NCBI GenBank assembly: GCA_002716355.1
Contig: PBAU01000002.1
Span: forward strand, 1 to 64,000
DNA: 64,000 bases
DNA from: a bacterium
GTDB taxonomy: Bacteria; UBP7; UBA6624
Direction: 5' to 3'
In this document: one piece after another, positions 42,482 through 51,013 of the stretch
Position numbering within the stretch: the first letter of the stretch is position 1
How the letters are laid out: each line of letters begins with the position of its first letter
The notes under the pieces: model-generated
What the model was told of the DNA's origin: nothing
Databases searched by the model: none
What the model saw: only the letters and a program-made list of their open reading frames with translations
Program-made: the position numbers and the translations under genes

Positions 42482-43747
42482 ATGAGTCAAACATTGGTAC
42501 AAAAAATAATTGCTGAAAAATCTGAAAAAAATAATGTTAACGTCGGTGAGATCGTCATGGCTAAAGTTGATAGAGCAATGGGTCATGACATCACGGGTCC
42601 AGCTGCAGCAGCACTGCTAAGGGAGGCTGGCATCAACAAGGTTTGGAACAAAGACAAGGTTGTTCTTGTTGCCGATCATTTTGTGCCAGCTAAGGATTTG
42701 GCCGCTGCAAAGCTGGGAAAAGAGTTGAGAATTTTTGCAGAAGAGTATGAAGTGGGTCATTACTTTGGTGAAGGCAAAGGCGGAATTTGTCATGTTGTCA
42801 TGCCGGAAGAGGGACTTGTTGCTCCTGGTGAGATTGTTATTGGTGCTGATAGCCACACATGCACAAATGGAGCTGTAGGCTGTCTTGCAACCGGTGTTGG
42901 ACACACGGATCTGGCTGCAGTTTTAGCAACAGGCAAAGTTTGGTTAAGGGTTCCTGAAACCATCAAGGTTGTTTTCAAGGGTTCACCACCACCAGAGGTA
43001 ACACCTAAAGATATGTCTTTGGCTCTTGGAAAGATATTGACTGTTAGCGGTGGCAACTATAAAGTTTTAGAGCTCCATGATAATACCGATACAGGTATAG
43101 ATATGGAGGGTAGATTAACCATTTCAAACATGGCAATAGAGTGGGGTGCTAAAGCTGGAATATTTGTACCAGATGCTATTACCGAAACCTTCACACAAGA
43201 ACGCGTTCAGCATTCTGACTGGAAAATGTTGCAACCTGATGAAAATGCTTCTTACTGCCAGAAAATCACCATAGACACAACCACATTGGAACCATTGGTT
43301 GCTATGCCTTTCAGCCCTGATAATGTAACAACCGTAAGGGAGGTTGAAAAACAAAAGGTAAAAATAGACCAAGTGTTTATTGGTTCATGCACCAATGCTC
43401 GAATCGGAGATCTTAGAGAGGTTCATGGTGTTTTTAAGAACAATCCGAATAAACAAAAAAAAGTCCCTCGTGTTGTTGTTATACCCGGTGATCAAAAAAC
43501 TTACTTAACAGCAATTAGCGAAGGCATAGCAACAGAATGCATATCAAGAGGCTGTGTTTTTTCCACCCCAACATGTGGACCCTGTCTAGGGGGCCATTCA
43601 GGAGTTATGGCTGCTGAGGAGGTGTGTTTGTCCACAAGTAATAGAAACTTTCATGGAAGAATGGGTCATCCAGATTCATTGGTTTATTTAAGTTCCCCCC
43701 TTGTTGCAGCGCATTCCGCTCTTAAAGGTTATATCTCTGCACCGTAA
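42482..43747 (+). CDS. leuC: 3-isopropylmalate dehydratase / homoaconitase large subunit-like
   Basis: This is an aconitase-family hydro-lyase large subunit. It opens with TLVQKIIAEKS and has the GADSHTCTNGAVGCLATGVG block, IGSCTNARIGDLRE (first cluster Cys) and TPTCGPCLGGHSG (the other two cluster Cys), so its [4Fe-4S] site is intact. At 421 residues it is the archaeal/bacterial LeuC2/HacA type. No small subunit is adjacent, so LeuD is probably elsewhere. ATG 42482 lies 2 codons after the dehydrogenase stop. It could pair with the LeuA-like enzyme at 22888-24246. Confidence 0.88.
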   Translation: MSQTLVQKIIAEKSEKNNVNVGEIVMAKVDRAMGHDITGPAAAALLREAGINKVWNKDKVVLVADHFVPAKDLAAAKLGKELRIFAEEYEVGHYFGEGKGGICHVVMPEEGLVAPGEIVIGADSHTCTNGAVGCLATGVGHTDLAAVLATGKVWLRVPETIKVVFKGSPPPEVTPKDMSLALGKILTVSGGNYKVLELHDNTDTGIDMEGRLTISNMAIEWGAKAGIFVPDAITETFTQERVQHSDWKMLQPDENASYCQKITIDTTTLEPLVAMPFSPDNVTTVREVEKQKVKIDQVFIGSCTNARIGDLREVHGVFKNNPNKQKKVPRVVVIPGDQKTYLTAISEGIATECISRGCVFSTPTCGPCLGGHSGVMAAEEVCLSTSNRNFHGRMGHPDSLVYLSSPLVAAHSALKGYISAP

Positions 43748-44365
43748 TTGAAAACTATTTTTCACAATTTTCAACAAAAAAGCTGGATAGACAGTTACTA
43801 CCTGCAGCTACAAGCTACTGAGGATGCTAGAAGGAATGTCGAACATGTATTTTTTTTTGAACATAAAAATGTTATCACCTTAGGAACATCTTCAACCAAA
43901 AGTGATATACCAAATACAGCCAATATTAGGCGTAAAAATATTAGTATTTTTAAAACAAACAGAGGTGGTGAAGCAACCTGGCATGGTGCCGGACAACTTG
44001 TTTTTTATCCAGTTTTAAACATAAAGAAAAGACGGATCAAAGCAACAGAGTTAGTGAAAATAGTGTTACAAGCAACACAAGATGCATTGTTAAAAAAACA
44101 AATTGAAACCTCTATAAACCTCAAGAAACCTGGCTTGTATATTCAAAATAAGAAAATCGTTTCTTTCGGCATGACGATTCAAAAAGGGATAACCATGCAT
44201 GGCGTGTCAGTGAATGTGAACAACAATAATAAAGGATTTGCAGAAATCAAACCTTGTGGGATGCCGCCAAACACTGTTTCTTCCATCAAAGCTGAAACAG
44301 GTAGCAATGAAAGTATAGAATCAATTGCTCAAGAGGTTAAGCTTCATTTGAAAAAGATTTTATGA
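43748..44365 (+). CDS. lipB: Octanoyl-[acyl-carrier-protein] transferase LipB, TTG start
   Basis: LipB transfers octanoate to E2/GcvH lipoyl domains. Family blocks are FFEHKNVITLGTSS, TNRGGEATWHGAGQLVFYPV (the RGG..T.HGPGQ motif), KIVSFGMTIQKGITMHGVSV with the catalytic Lys region, and PCGM with the catalytic Cys. The length of 205 residues is normal. TTG directly follows the LeuC stop. It overlaps lipA by 4 bases. lipB-lipA upstream of the E1-E2-E3 genes supplies their cofactor. Confidence 0.96.
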   Translation: MKTIFHNFQQKSWIDSYYLQLQATEDARRNVEHVFFFEHKNVITLGTSSTKSDIPNTANIRRKNISIFKTNRGGEATWHGAGQLVFYPVLNIKKRRIKATELVKIVLQATQDALLKKQIETSINLKKPGLYIQNKKIVSFGMTIQKGITMHGVSVNVNNNNKGFAEIKPCGMPPNTVSSIKAETGSNESIESIAQEVKLHLKKIL

Positions 44366-45204
44366 CACAACATCCTAATTGGACAAAGATTCAAATCAAG
44401 CCTGGTTCTACAAAATCTCTCATTGACCTTTTTGCTGAACCGGAAGAGTTTAAGATAACCACTGTTTGCGAAGAGGCATGTTGTCCCAATTTGCCAGAAT
44501 GCTGGGGCAAGGGTACAGCCACATTTATGTTGCTTGGAGATACCTGCACAAGAGGTTGTCGTTACTGTTCGGTCAAAAAAGGAATACCTGAACCACCTGA
44601 TCCCAATGAACCCGGGGATTTAGCTGAAACCATTCAAAAAATGAATGCAAAATACATTGTTTTAACAATGGTTGATAGAGATGATCTGATCGATGCCGGT
44701 GTCAGTCACATCATGGACACGGTAAACTCTATAAAGAGAATCAACCCCACAACAAAAATAGAATTACTTGTGGGTGATCTGAATGGTGAACCTGAGCTGA
44801 TTAAAGAGGTTGCCCAATCAAACATAAATGTTTTTTCTCACAATATTGAAACTGTAGAAAGGTTGTATCCAAAACTAAGACCACAAGGCAGTTACCAACG
44901 CGCATTAAAAGTTTTAAGAGAGGCAAAAAAAACAGGTTGCCAAACAAAAACTAGCCTGATTGCCGGGATGGGGGAAACAACAGACGAGGTACTGTCTTTT
45001 TTGAAGGATATTAAAACGATTGAAGTGGATATTTTTACATCAGGACAATACTTGAGACCGTCACAAAACCAAGCACCGGTTATAAAACATCGCAGTCCAG
45101 AATGGTTTGAATTTATTGAACAGCAAGCAGAAATGTTAGGGATTAAATCCAAGTGCGGACCCCTGGTAAGATCCAGCTACATGGCTGAAACTCTATATAA
45201 ATAA
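44362..45204 (+). CDS. lipA: Lipoyl synthase LipA
   Basis: This radical-SAM enzyme inserts two sulfurs into octanoyl groups. The auxiliary cluster ligands are in CEEACCPNLPEC, the SAM-cluster motif is CTRGCRYC (C-x3-C-x2-C), and the C-terminal auxiliary-cluster serine is in RSSYMAE. Other blocks are GTATFMLLG and VFSHNIETVERLYP. The length of 280 residues is normal. Its iron-sulfur ligands are all intact, in contrast to the Hdr-like operon 6 kb downstream. Confidence 0.98.
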   Translation: MTQHPNWTKIQIKPGSTKSLIDLFAEPEEFKITTVCEEACCPNLPECWGKGTATFMLLGDTCTRGCRYCSVKKGIPEPPDPNEPGDLAETIQKMNAKYIVLTMVDRDDLIDAGVSHIMDTVNSIKRINPTTKIELLVGDLNGEPELIKEVAQSNINVFSHNIETVERLYPKLRPQGSYQRALKVLREAKKTGCQTKTSLIAGMGETTDEVLSFLKDIKTIEVDIFTSGQYLRPSQNQAPVIKHRSPEWFEFIEQQAEMLGIKSKCGPLVRSSYMAETLYK

Positions 45205-45233
45205 TACCCCCCCAGGGTATAGTTATTTTTTTT
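45204..45233 (+). terminator. Possible intrinsic terminator or attenuator between lipA and E1alpha
   Basis: ATACCC (45204-45209) and GGGTAT (45215-45220) form a 6-bp stem with a 5-base loop, closely followed by an eight-T run. Just beyond, GTTATTTTTTT and AAAAAAATAAC (45222-45244) make an 11-bp inverted repeat. The stem is short, so termination may be partial. Confidence 0.4.
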
Positions 45234-45245
45234 AAAAAAATAACA

Positions 45246-45251
45246 TATAAT
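45246..45251 (+). promoter_or_regulatory. Perfect -10 hexamer (TATAAT) close to the E1alpha ATG
   Basis: TATAAT ends 8 bases before the ATG at 45260, and no Shine-Dalgarno is visible there. Initiation 6-8 bases downstream of the hexamer would give a nearly leaderless mRNA. The -35 position falls in a T-rich stretch and is weak. Confidence 0.4.
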
Positions 45252-45259
45252 TACCAGTT

Positions 45260-46399
45260 ATGAATTCGAAAAAAATAAATCAGAAACAAAAAAAATCATT
45301 TGGGGTCGATCAACAAACAGCATTTGAAGTTCTGTATCATCCATTATTGAAAGCCAGGTTGCTTGACGAAAGAATGGTCAAGCTTTTTAATCAAGGTAGA
45401 TTTGGTGGTACATATTTTAGTGGTTGTGGTCAAGAGGCAACAAATGTTGGTGCAGGTGTTCACATGGTTGAAGGTGACATACTTGCTCCATCACATAGGC
45501 AACTAGGGGCCATGGTTGCTAGAGGTATAACCGCTAAAAGAGTGTTAGCACAAGTTTATTCAACAGCTGAATCGCCAGATGGAGCTCAGCAGCACCCATG
45601 TCACTTTGGAGACCCGGAACTTGATATTGTTAGTCCCACAGGACATGTGGCGATACAGGTTGTTTTAGCTGCAGGTTCAGCCTACGCATATCTTTTAGAT
45701 GCGTACAGAAAAGGCGATGTGAAAATCAATTGGGACAAAGATGGAATCGTATGGGCTGGAAACTGGACGCTTAAAAAGGGATCCAAGCTCAATTGCGCTT
45801 TTGCATTTTTTGGAGATGGCGCAACAGCAAAAGGGGATTTTCATGAGTCTGTGAATTTTGCTGGAATACACAAATTACCAGTAATTTACATGGCTGAAAA
45901 TAATATATGGGCAGAGTCTGTTCACGTTACCGAGAATGTGCCTGTTGAGAGGTTAAGCGATAGAGCAGCTGCATATGGAATGCCCGGAGTTACTGTTGAT
46001 GGTCAGAATGTTTTTGAGGTTTATCACGCAGTGCAGGAGGCAGTTGAACGTGCTCGCTCTGGTGGCGGGCCAACCCTTGTTGAATGCTTGACTTATCGTT
46101 ACCATGGACATTCCATGATTGATCCAGCTGATTATCGAACAGATGAAGAGGTTGAAAAATGGAAAAAGAGAGATCCTTTAATTGTTTTTGAACAGGTAGC
46201 TAAAGAGGATGGGATTTGGAGCGATAAACTCGCAAAGGAAACAGAAGACAGAATCAATAATGAGATTGAAGAGGCGATTGATTGGGTTGAAGATGAATCA
46301 ACTAAACCCAAACCCGATCAATTCATTGATGTAACCTTTAGAGATCCAAAATTTAATGATGCAATTCGCAAGAGATGGGAGAAGAGAAAAAATGTCTAG
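45260..46399 (+). CDS. 2-oxo acid (pyruvate-type) dehydrogenase E1 component, alpha subunit
   Basis: The ThDP-binding motif is FFGDGATAKGDFHESVNFAG through MAENN, followed by YRYHGHSMIDPADYRTDEEV (the phosphorylation-loop region in eukaryotic homologues). The length of 379 residues fits heterotetrameric E1 of the pyruvate or branched-chain complex; the substrate cannot be resolved. It is the first gene of E1alpha-E1beta-E2-E3. The next ATG overlaps its stop by 8 bases. Confidence 0.93.
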   Translation: MNSKKINQKQKKSFGVDQQTAFEVLYHPLLKARLLDERMVKLFNQGRFGGTYFSGCGQEATNVGAGVHMVEGDILAPSHRQLGAMVARGITAKRVLAQVYSTAESPDGAQQHPCHFGDPELDIVSPTGHVAIQVVLAAGSAYAYLLDAYRKGDVKINWDKDGIVWAGNWTLKKGSKLNCAFAFFGDGATAKGDFHESVNFAGIHKLPVIYMAENNIWAESVHVTENVPVERLSDRAAAYGMPGVTVDGQNVFEVYHAVQEAVERARSGGGPTLVECLTYRYHGHSMIDPADYRTDEEVEKWKKRDPLIVFEQVAKEDGIWSDKLAKETEDRINNEIEEAIDWVEDESTKPKPDQFIDVTFRDPKFNDAIRKRWEKRKNV

Positions 46400-47423
46400 T
46401 AAAAATATTAGTTATATCCAGGCAATTACAGACACAATGTGGTCTGAAATGGAAATTGATGAAACGGTTTTTGTCTTAGGTCAAGATTGTGGAAGATATG
46501 GAGGCGTGTTTAAAGCCACAGCCTGGAGGTCGGAAAAAGACGGCAAACCTGATTTAAGTAAAAAAATGTATGATGAATTTGGACCATTGAGAGTTCTTGA
46601 TGCACCTTTGGCAGAAAATGCAATCATCGGTGGTGCAATTGGTGCCGCTTTGTCTGGTTATAGGCCAATTGCTGAGATTCAATTTATGGATTTTATTGAT
46701 TGTGCTATGGGCCATATCGTGAACCAAGCAGGCACTATCTCTTTTAAGACTAATGGTAGTTGGTGTTGCCCAATTACAATTCGCACCCCTTATGGTGGAG
46801 GTATTGGCGGTGGTATGACCCATAGCCAAAGCAATGAAGCTTGGTTTTGTCATGCTGGTGGTCTAGTTGTAACCGCACCCAGCACACCAAGAGATGCAGC
46901 AGGGCTTTTAAGATCCTGCATTAGGGCAGATGATCCTTGTGTGTATATTGAGCACAAAGGTTTATATCGAGCTATAACTGGTGATGTGCCTGATGATCCC
47001 AACTTCACTATTGAATTAGGAAAAGGAAAAGTTGTTCGAGAGGGTAGTGATATTACATTGATTTCTTATGGCGCCATGTTGCACAAATGCTTAAGTGTTG
47101 CAGAAAAACTTGAATCTGAAGGCGCCAGTGTTGAGATTATTGATCCTCGAACATTATGGCCAATGGATGAAGATTTAATGATTAACTCTGCTTGTAAAAC
47201 AGGCAGGTGTGTGGTTGTTGCTGAGTCACATGCGGCGTATGGTTTCACTAGCGAGGTTGCCGCAAGAGTGCAAGAGGGTGCCTTTTGGAACCTATTAACA
47301 CCAATTCGTACTATTGCAGGACCAGACACACCCTTCCCTTTTGAACCGGGAATGGAGGCTGCTTATCTGCCTTCAGATGATGAAATATACAACTCTTGTA
47401 AAAGAGCGTTGGGGGACGGATAA
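46392..47423 (+). CDS. 2-oxo acid dehydrogenase E1 component, beta subunit
   Basis: This is the transketolase-like partner of E1alpha. It has EMEIDETVFVLGQDCGRYGG, DAPLAENAIIGGAIGAALSG, EIQFMDFIDCAMGHIVNQAG, RTPYGGGIGGGMTHSQS and VEIIDPRTLWPMDEDLM. I use ATG 46392 (MSSKNISYIQAITDTMWSEM), preceded by a GAAGAG Shine-Dalgarno. An upstream ATG at 46356 would run far into E1alpha. The resulting protein is 343 residues. Confidence 0.94.
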   Translation: MSSKNISYIQAITDTMWSEMEIDETVFVLGQDCGRYGGVFKATAWRSEKDGKPDLSKKMYDEFGPLRVLDAPLAENAIIGGAIGAALSGYRPIAEIQFMDFIDCAMGHIVNQAGTISFKTNGSWCCPITIRTPYGGGIGGGMTHSQSNEAWFCHAGGLVVTAPSTPRDAAGLLRSCIRADDPCVYIEHKGLYRAITGDVPDDPNFTIELGKGKVVREGSDITLISYGAMLHKCLSVAEKLESEGASVEIIDPRTLWPMDEDLMINSACKTGRCVVVAESHAAYGFTSEVAARVQEGAFWNLLTPIRTIAGPDTPFPFEPGMEAAYLPSDDEIYNSCKRALGDG

Positions 47424-48661
47424 TGCCAATTAAAGTTCCAGTTCCCGATCTAGGTGTTTCTGTTGTTGAAGCCAAAGTGGCCGAATGGAAGAAAAAAATA
47501 GGTGATGATGTTGTTCGTGATGAAGAGATTGGTATATTGGAAACAGACAAGATAACAACCCCAATTACAGCATTCAAAGAAGGGAAACTTGTAGCACTTT
47601 TTGCAAAACCTGGGGATACCGTTCCCGTGGGACAAACTATAGCAATTATCCAAAAAGTTGGAGAAAATTTATCCCAAGAAGATATTGATAAGTTGAATCC
47701 ACATGGTTCAAAACCGACACCGGAACCGACACCGGAACCGACACCGGAACCCATTAAAACAACTGTTGACACCAAACGTCAAGGCTCAAATCCCCAAACC
47801 CTTAAAACCAGTCCAGCTGTTAGAAGGTATGCGAGTGAGAATGACATTAACCTGGTTGATGTTCAAGGCACTGGCTCTAATGGAAGAATCCAAATGGCTG
47901 ATGTTTTAGCGTTTAAAAAACCAATCAAATCTACGGGTTTAAATTTAGAACCTGATAATACTGAATCCAGAAGTCCTGTCAGCAGCTCCATGGCTGTTAT
48001 GGCAAAACATATGGTTCACTCAGTGTCAACCAGCCCGCATTTTTTAATTGTTGATGAACTTGACATGACTGAAACATTGGCTGTATATAAGAATTTAAAA
48101 CCAAAATTGCAAGAAAGCGGAATCAGGTTAACACTCATGAGCTTTTTTGTCAGAGCAGCAGCACAAGCGCTTAAGGATTTTCCAAGAATGAATGTTTCTC
48201 TTGAAAAAGACACTTTGATAACCAAGAATTATAGAAATATAGGAATGGCAGCTAGTGTTGGGGAAAGTTTGATAGTGCCTGTTATCAAGAATGCTGATCT
48301 TTTAAATATTGAAAATCTTGCAGCTGAAATCAACAGATTGTCTATTGCCGCTCAGGAAAACAAATTAACAATGCAAGACATTACAGGTGGAACATTCACA
48401 ATCACCAATGCAGGCATGTTTGGAGGCCCGTTATTTTCAGCACCTATTATCAATCAGCCTGAAGCGGCTATATTGGGTATTCACACAGTGAAAGAAAGAG
48501 CTGTTGTTGAGAATGGAAATATTGTTGTAAAACCAATGGTTTATGTATCCCTTTCAAGTGATCACAGAATGGTAGATGGCGTTTTAGCTGTTAGGTTTTT
48601 ATGCAGGGTTAAAGAGTTGCTTCAGCATCCAGGCTTAATGGCAACTGGACCTCTTTTATGA
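47423..48661 (+). CDS. Dihydrolipoamide acyltransferase (E2 component)
   Basis: Residues 1-75 form one lipoyl domain, with the lipoylated Lys 43 in ILETDKITTPI. A repetitive Pro-Thr-Glu linker is followed by a peripheral-subunit-binding domain (AVRRYASENDINLVDVQGTG, approx. residues 132-165) and the catalytic core, which ends with the active site SLSSDHRMVDGVLAVRFL. At 412 residues it is a normal one-lipoyl E2. The ATG overlaps the E1beta stop by one base, and the E2 stop overlaps the E3 ATG. Confidence 0.95.
   Translation: MPIKVPVPDLGVSVVEAKVAEWKKKIGDDVVRDEEIGILETDKITTPITAFKEGKLVALFAKPGDTVPVGQTIAIIQKVGENLSQEDIDKLNPHGSKPTPEPTPEPTPEPIKTTVDTKRQGSNPQTLKTSPAVRRYASENDINLVDVQGTGSNGRIQMADVLAFKKPIKSTGLNLEPDNTESRSPVSSSMAVMAKHMVHSVSTSPHFLIVDELDMTETLAVYKNLKPKLQESGIRLTLMSFFVRAAAQALKDFPRMNVSLEKDTLITKNYRNIGMAASVGESLIVPVIKNADLLNIENLAAEINRLSIAAQENKLTMQDITGGTFTITNAGMFGGPLFSAPIINQPEAAILGIHTVKERAVVENGNIVVKPMVYVSLSSDHRMVDGVLAVRFLCRVKELLQHPGLMATGPLL
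47714..47749 (+). repeat. Three 12-bp tandem repeats in the E2 linker (PTPE codons)
   Basis: The unit ccgacaccggaa repeats three times in frame, giving PTPE x3 between the lipoyl and subunit-binding domains. Such repeats lengthen the swinging arm and are prone to copy-number change. Confidence 0.95.
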
Positions 48662-50034
48662 AATATGACTTGGTTGTGATAGGTGCTGGCCCAGGTGGCT
48701 ATGTGTGTGCTTTACGGGCAGCACAACTCGGCTTAAAGGTAGCTGTTGTTGAAAAGAAAAAAGCGGGTGGAACATGTTTGAATGTTGGTTGCATACCATC
48801 TAAAGCTTTATTGGATTCAACAGAAATTTTTTCTGAAATTTCACCAGGGAACGAACATGGAATAGAGGTCAGCAAAGCTAACATTAACTGGTCGACCCTG
48901 CAATCCAGAAGGGAAAAAATTGTTACCCAATTAACAGGTGGTGTTGAATTTCTTTTAAAAAAGGCTAAGGTTGATTATTATCAAGGATTTGCAGATGTGA
49001 AATCTTGTTATACGGTTGTTGTTGGCAGGAATAATCTTGCAACTAAAAATGTTGTTTTGGCCACCGGATCCACACCTGTAGAAATTCCATTTTTGCCATT
49101 TGATGGAGAACATGTTATAAGTTCAACCGAAGCTCTTAATCAATTCAATATACCCAAAAGTCTTATTGTTGTTGGAGGAGGTTATATAGGGTTAGAAATG
49201 GCCAGTGTTTACAGCCGAATCGGAACCCATGTCACAGTAATTGAGATGATGGATCGGATTGTTCCATTGATGGATACAGATATAAGCAAGCAGTTGCAAA
49301 AATCATTAAGAAAACAAGGCATCAAGTTTAAAACATCAACCAAGGTGACCGATTGCAAGAAAACAAAAAATAAAATTATTTTAAATTTAGAAAAAAACAA
49401 AAAAACAAGCACACAGGAGGCTGATCAAGTTCTTGTTGCTGTAGGTCGTCGGCCTAATGCAGGGGGTATTAACCTCAATGCTTTAGGAGTCACAATGGAT
49501 GAGAGGGGGTTTGTTTCTGTAAATCAAAACATGGAAACATCCATACCTGGTATTTATGCCATAGGCGATTTGGTTCCAGGTCCCATGCTTGCACATAAAG
49601 CCAGTGAGGAAGGGGTGGTTGTTGCCGAAAGAATTGCTGGCAAGCAAACAACACTTGACTATAGCTTGATTCCATCTGTAGTTTACACACACCCTGAAGG
49701 CGCTTCTATTGGTAGAACCGCAGATGAGCTTAAAAAAGCCAACGTAGAATTTAAAACAGGTATGTTTCCGTTTTCTGCATCCGGAAGAGCTATGGCTATA
49801 GGTTGTACTGAAGGTTTTGTTAAGGTGTTAGCAGATTCCAAAACCGATAAGGTTTTAGGGGTCCATATATTAGGGCCGAAAGCTTCAGAATTAATATCTG
49901 AAGCAGCAATGGTGATGGGCTTCTGTGGCACTGCTGAAGACATAGGTGTGTTTATTCACGCGCACCCAACACTTTCGGAAGCATTAAAAGAAGCCGCTCT
50001 TGAAGCTTCTGGTCATGGTGCGATTCATACCTAA
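48658..50034 (+). CDS. lpdA: Dihydrolipoamide dehydrogenase (E3)
   Basis: This flavoprotein disulfide reductase reoxidises dihydrolipoamide with NAD+. FAD binding is VIGAGPGGYVCALRAAQLG, the redox disulfide is GGTCLNVGCIPSKAL, the NAD site is VVGGGYIGLEMASVYSRIG, the second FAD motif is IYAIGDLVPGPMLAHKA, and the base is in FIHAHPTLSEAL. The length of 458 residues is normal. Confidence 0.98.
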   Translation: MKYDLVVIGAGPGGYVCALRAAQLGLKVAVVEKKKAGGTCLNVGCIPSKALLDSTEIFSEISPGNEHGIEVSKANINWSTLQSRREKIVTQLTGGVEFLLKKAKVDYYQGFADVKSCYTVVVGRNNLATKNVVLATGSTPVEIPFLPFDGEHVISSTEALNQFNIPKSLIVVGGGYIGLEMASVYSRIGTHVTVIEMMDRIVPLMDTDISKQLQKSLRKQGIKFKTSTKVTDCKKTKNKIILNLEKNKKTSTQEADQVLVAVGRRPNAGGINLNALGVTMDERGFVSVNQNMETSIPGIYAIGDLVPGPMLAHKASEEGVVVAERIAGKQTTLDYSLIPSVVYTHPEGASIGRTADELKKANVEFKTGMFPFSASGRAMAIGCTEGFVKVLADSKTDKVLGVHILGPKASELISEAAMVMGFCGTAEDIGVFIHAHPTLSEALKEAALEASGHGAIHT

Positions 50035-50044
50035 GGAGAAAACA

Positions 50045-50224
50045 ATGTTTGGATTTATTTTTGCTTTAGGACCAACAGAAATTGCTTTAATTGCAGTTGT
50101 TGTTTTGGTTCTTTTTGGACCCAAAAAAGTTACAGAATTCGCAAGATCTCTAGGAAGAACTAGTGGTGAATTCAAAAAAGGACTTGAAGAGGGTAAAAAG
50201 ACAACAAAAGATAAAGAGGAGTAA
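50045..50224 (+). CDS. tatA: Twin-arginine translocase subunit TatA
   Basis: This 59-residue protein has a short N-terminal membrane helix (LGPTEIALIAVVVLVLF), the FGPKK hinge, an amphipathic helix (VTEFARSLGRTSGEFKKGLE) and a charged tail. These are the TatA/E hallmarks. The start is ATG 50045, preceded by an AGGAG Shine-Dalgarno (50034-50038) that overlaps the E3 stop. No separate TatB is visible in the window. Confidence 0.95.
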   Translation: MFGFIFALGPTEIALIAVVVLVLFGPKKVTEFARSLGRTSGEFKKGLEEGKKTTKDKEE

Positions 50225-50233
50225 AGCTGCTGT

Positions 50234-50944
50234 ATGCAAGACAAAAAAATGCCTCTGTCCGAGCATTTTGCTGATCTGCAAAAAACTTTATTAAACAGTC
50301 TTCTTTATTGTTTTTTTGCCTCTGTTTTGCTGTCCTTTTTTCATAAGGAATTATTAATTGCTTTTCAAAAACCACTAAACAATGTCGGAATTACTGCGTT
50401 AAATGTTTTATCTCCACAAGAGGGGTTCCTCATCCCCATCAAGTTGGTTTTAATGTGTGGTTTAATTGTGGCAACACCTTTGATTGTTAGAGAGGTTACC
50501 TTATTTGCCTGGCCCGCATTAAGGCAAAATGAAAAACAAATACTTCAAACTTTTGTAATCCCAAGTTTTTTAATTGCACTTGTTGCAGCGTTTTTTGCTT
50601 GGCAGGTTTTAATACCAATATCAATTGAATTTCTGCTCAAGGCAACAACAAACAATAACCTACAAGCAACATGGACATTGCAATATTGGTTTGTTTTTGT
50701 TCAATCTATGTTGATTGCCTCTGTGGCTGCTTTTCAACTGCCAATAGTCATGGGGGTTTTAGCTAAATTCGGCTTAATTGACTCACATACGGTCCGGGAA
50801 AAAGGCCCACATGCAATTATTGGGCTATTGATATTATCTGGTTTTATAACCCCTCCAGATGTTGTCACGCAGATCATTATCGCCATACCATTAATCCTTC
50901 TGTTTTATTTCAGTATTTTCATAGTCAAGGCAAACGAGGATTAA
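50234..50944 (+). CDS. tatC: Sec-independent translocase TatC
   Basis: This six-helix protein recognises twin-arginine signals. It opens PLSEHFADLQKTLLNSLLYC (the 'HLxELRxR' segment), has NVLSPQEGFLIPIKLVLMCG with the conserved Glu of the periplasmic cap, and ends GFITPPDVVTQIIIAIPLILLFYFSI. The length of 236 residues is normal. It lies 9 bases after tatA. Confidence 0.96.
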   Translation: MQDKKMPLSEHFADLQKTLLNSLLYCFFASVLLSFFHKELLIAFQKPLNNVGITALNVLSPQEGFLIPIKLVLMCGLIVATPLIVREVTLFAWPALRQNEKQILQTFVIPSFLIALVAAFFAWQVLIPISIEFLLKATTNNNLQATWTLQYWFVFVQSMLIASVAAFQLPIVMGVLAKFGLIDSHTVREKGPHAIIGLLILSGFITPPDVVTQIIIAIPLILLFYFSIFIVKANED

Positions 50945-51001
50945 ATCTAAAATTAATTCAGGTTTTTCAATAGAATTAAAAAGTTGTAGATTTGTACAAA
51001 T

Positions 51002-51006
51002 GGAGG
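51002..51006 (+). promoter_or_regulatory. Strong Shine-Dalgarno (GGAGG) before the Hdr-like operon
   Basis: GGAGG lies 7 bases before the ATG at 51014, the best spacing. It supports active translation of the first gene of the operon. Confidence 0.8.
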
Positions 51007-51013
51007 AAAAATT

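Noticed and set aside
47311-47775. Minus-strand ORF with a Gly-Ser-Gly-Val repeat
   Set aside because: It is the antisense reading of the E2 lipoyl domain and its PTPE repeat.
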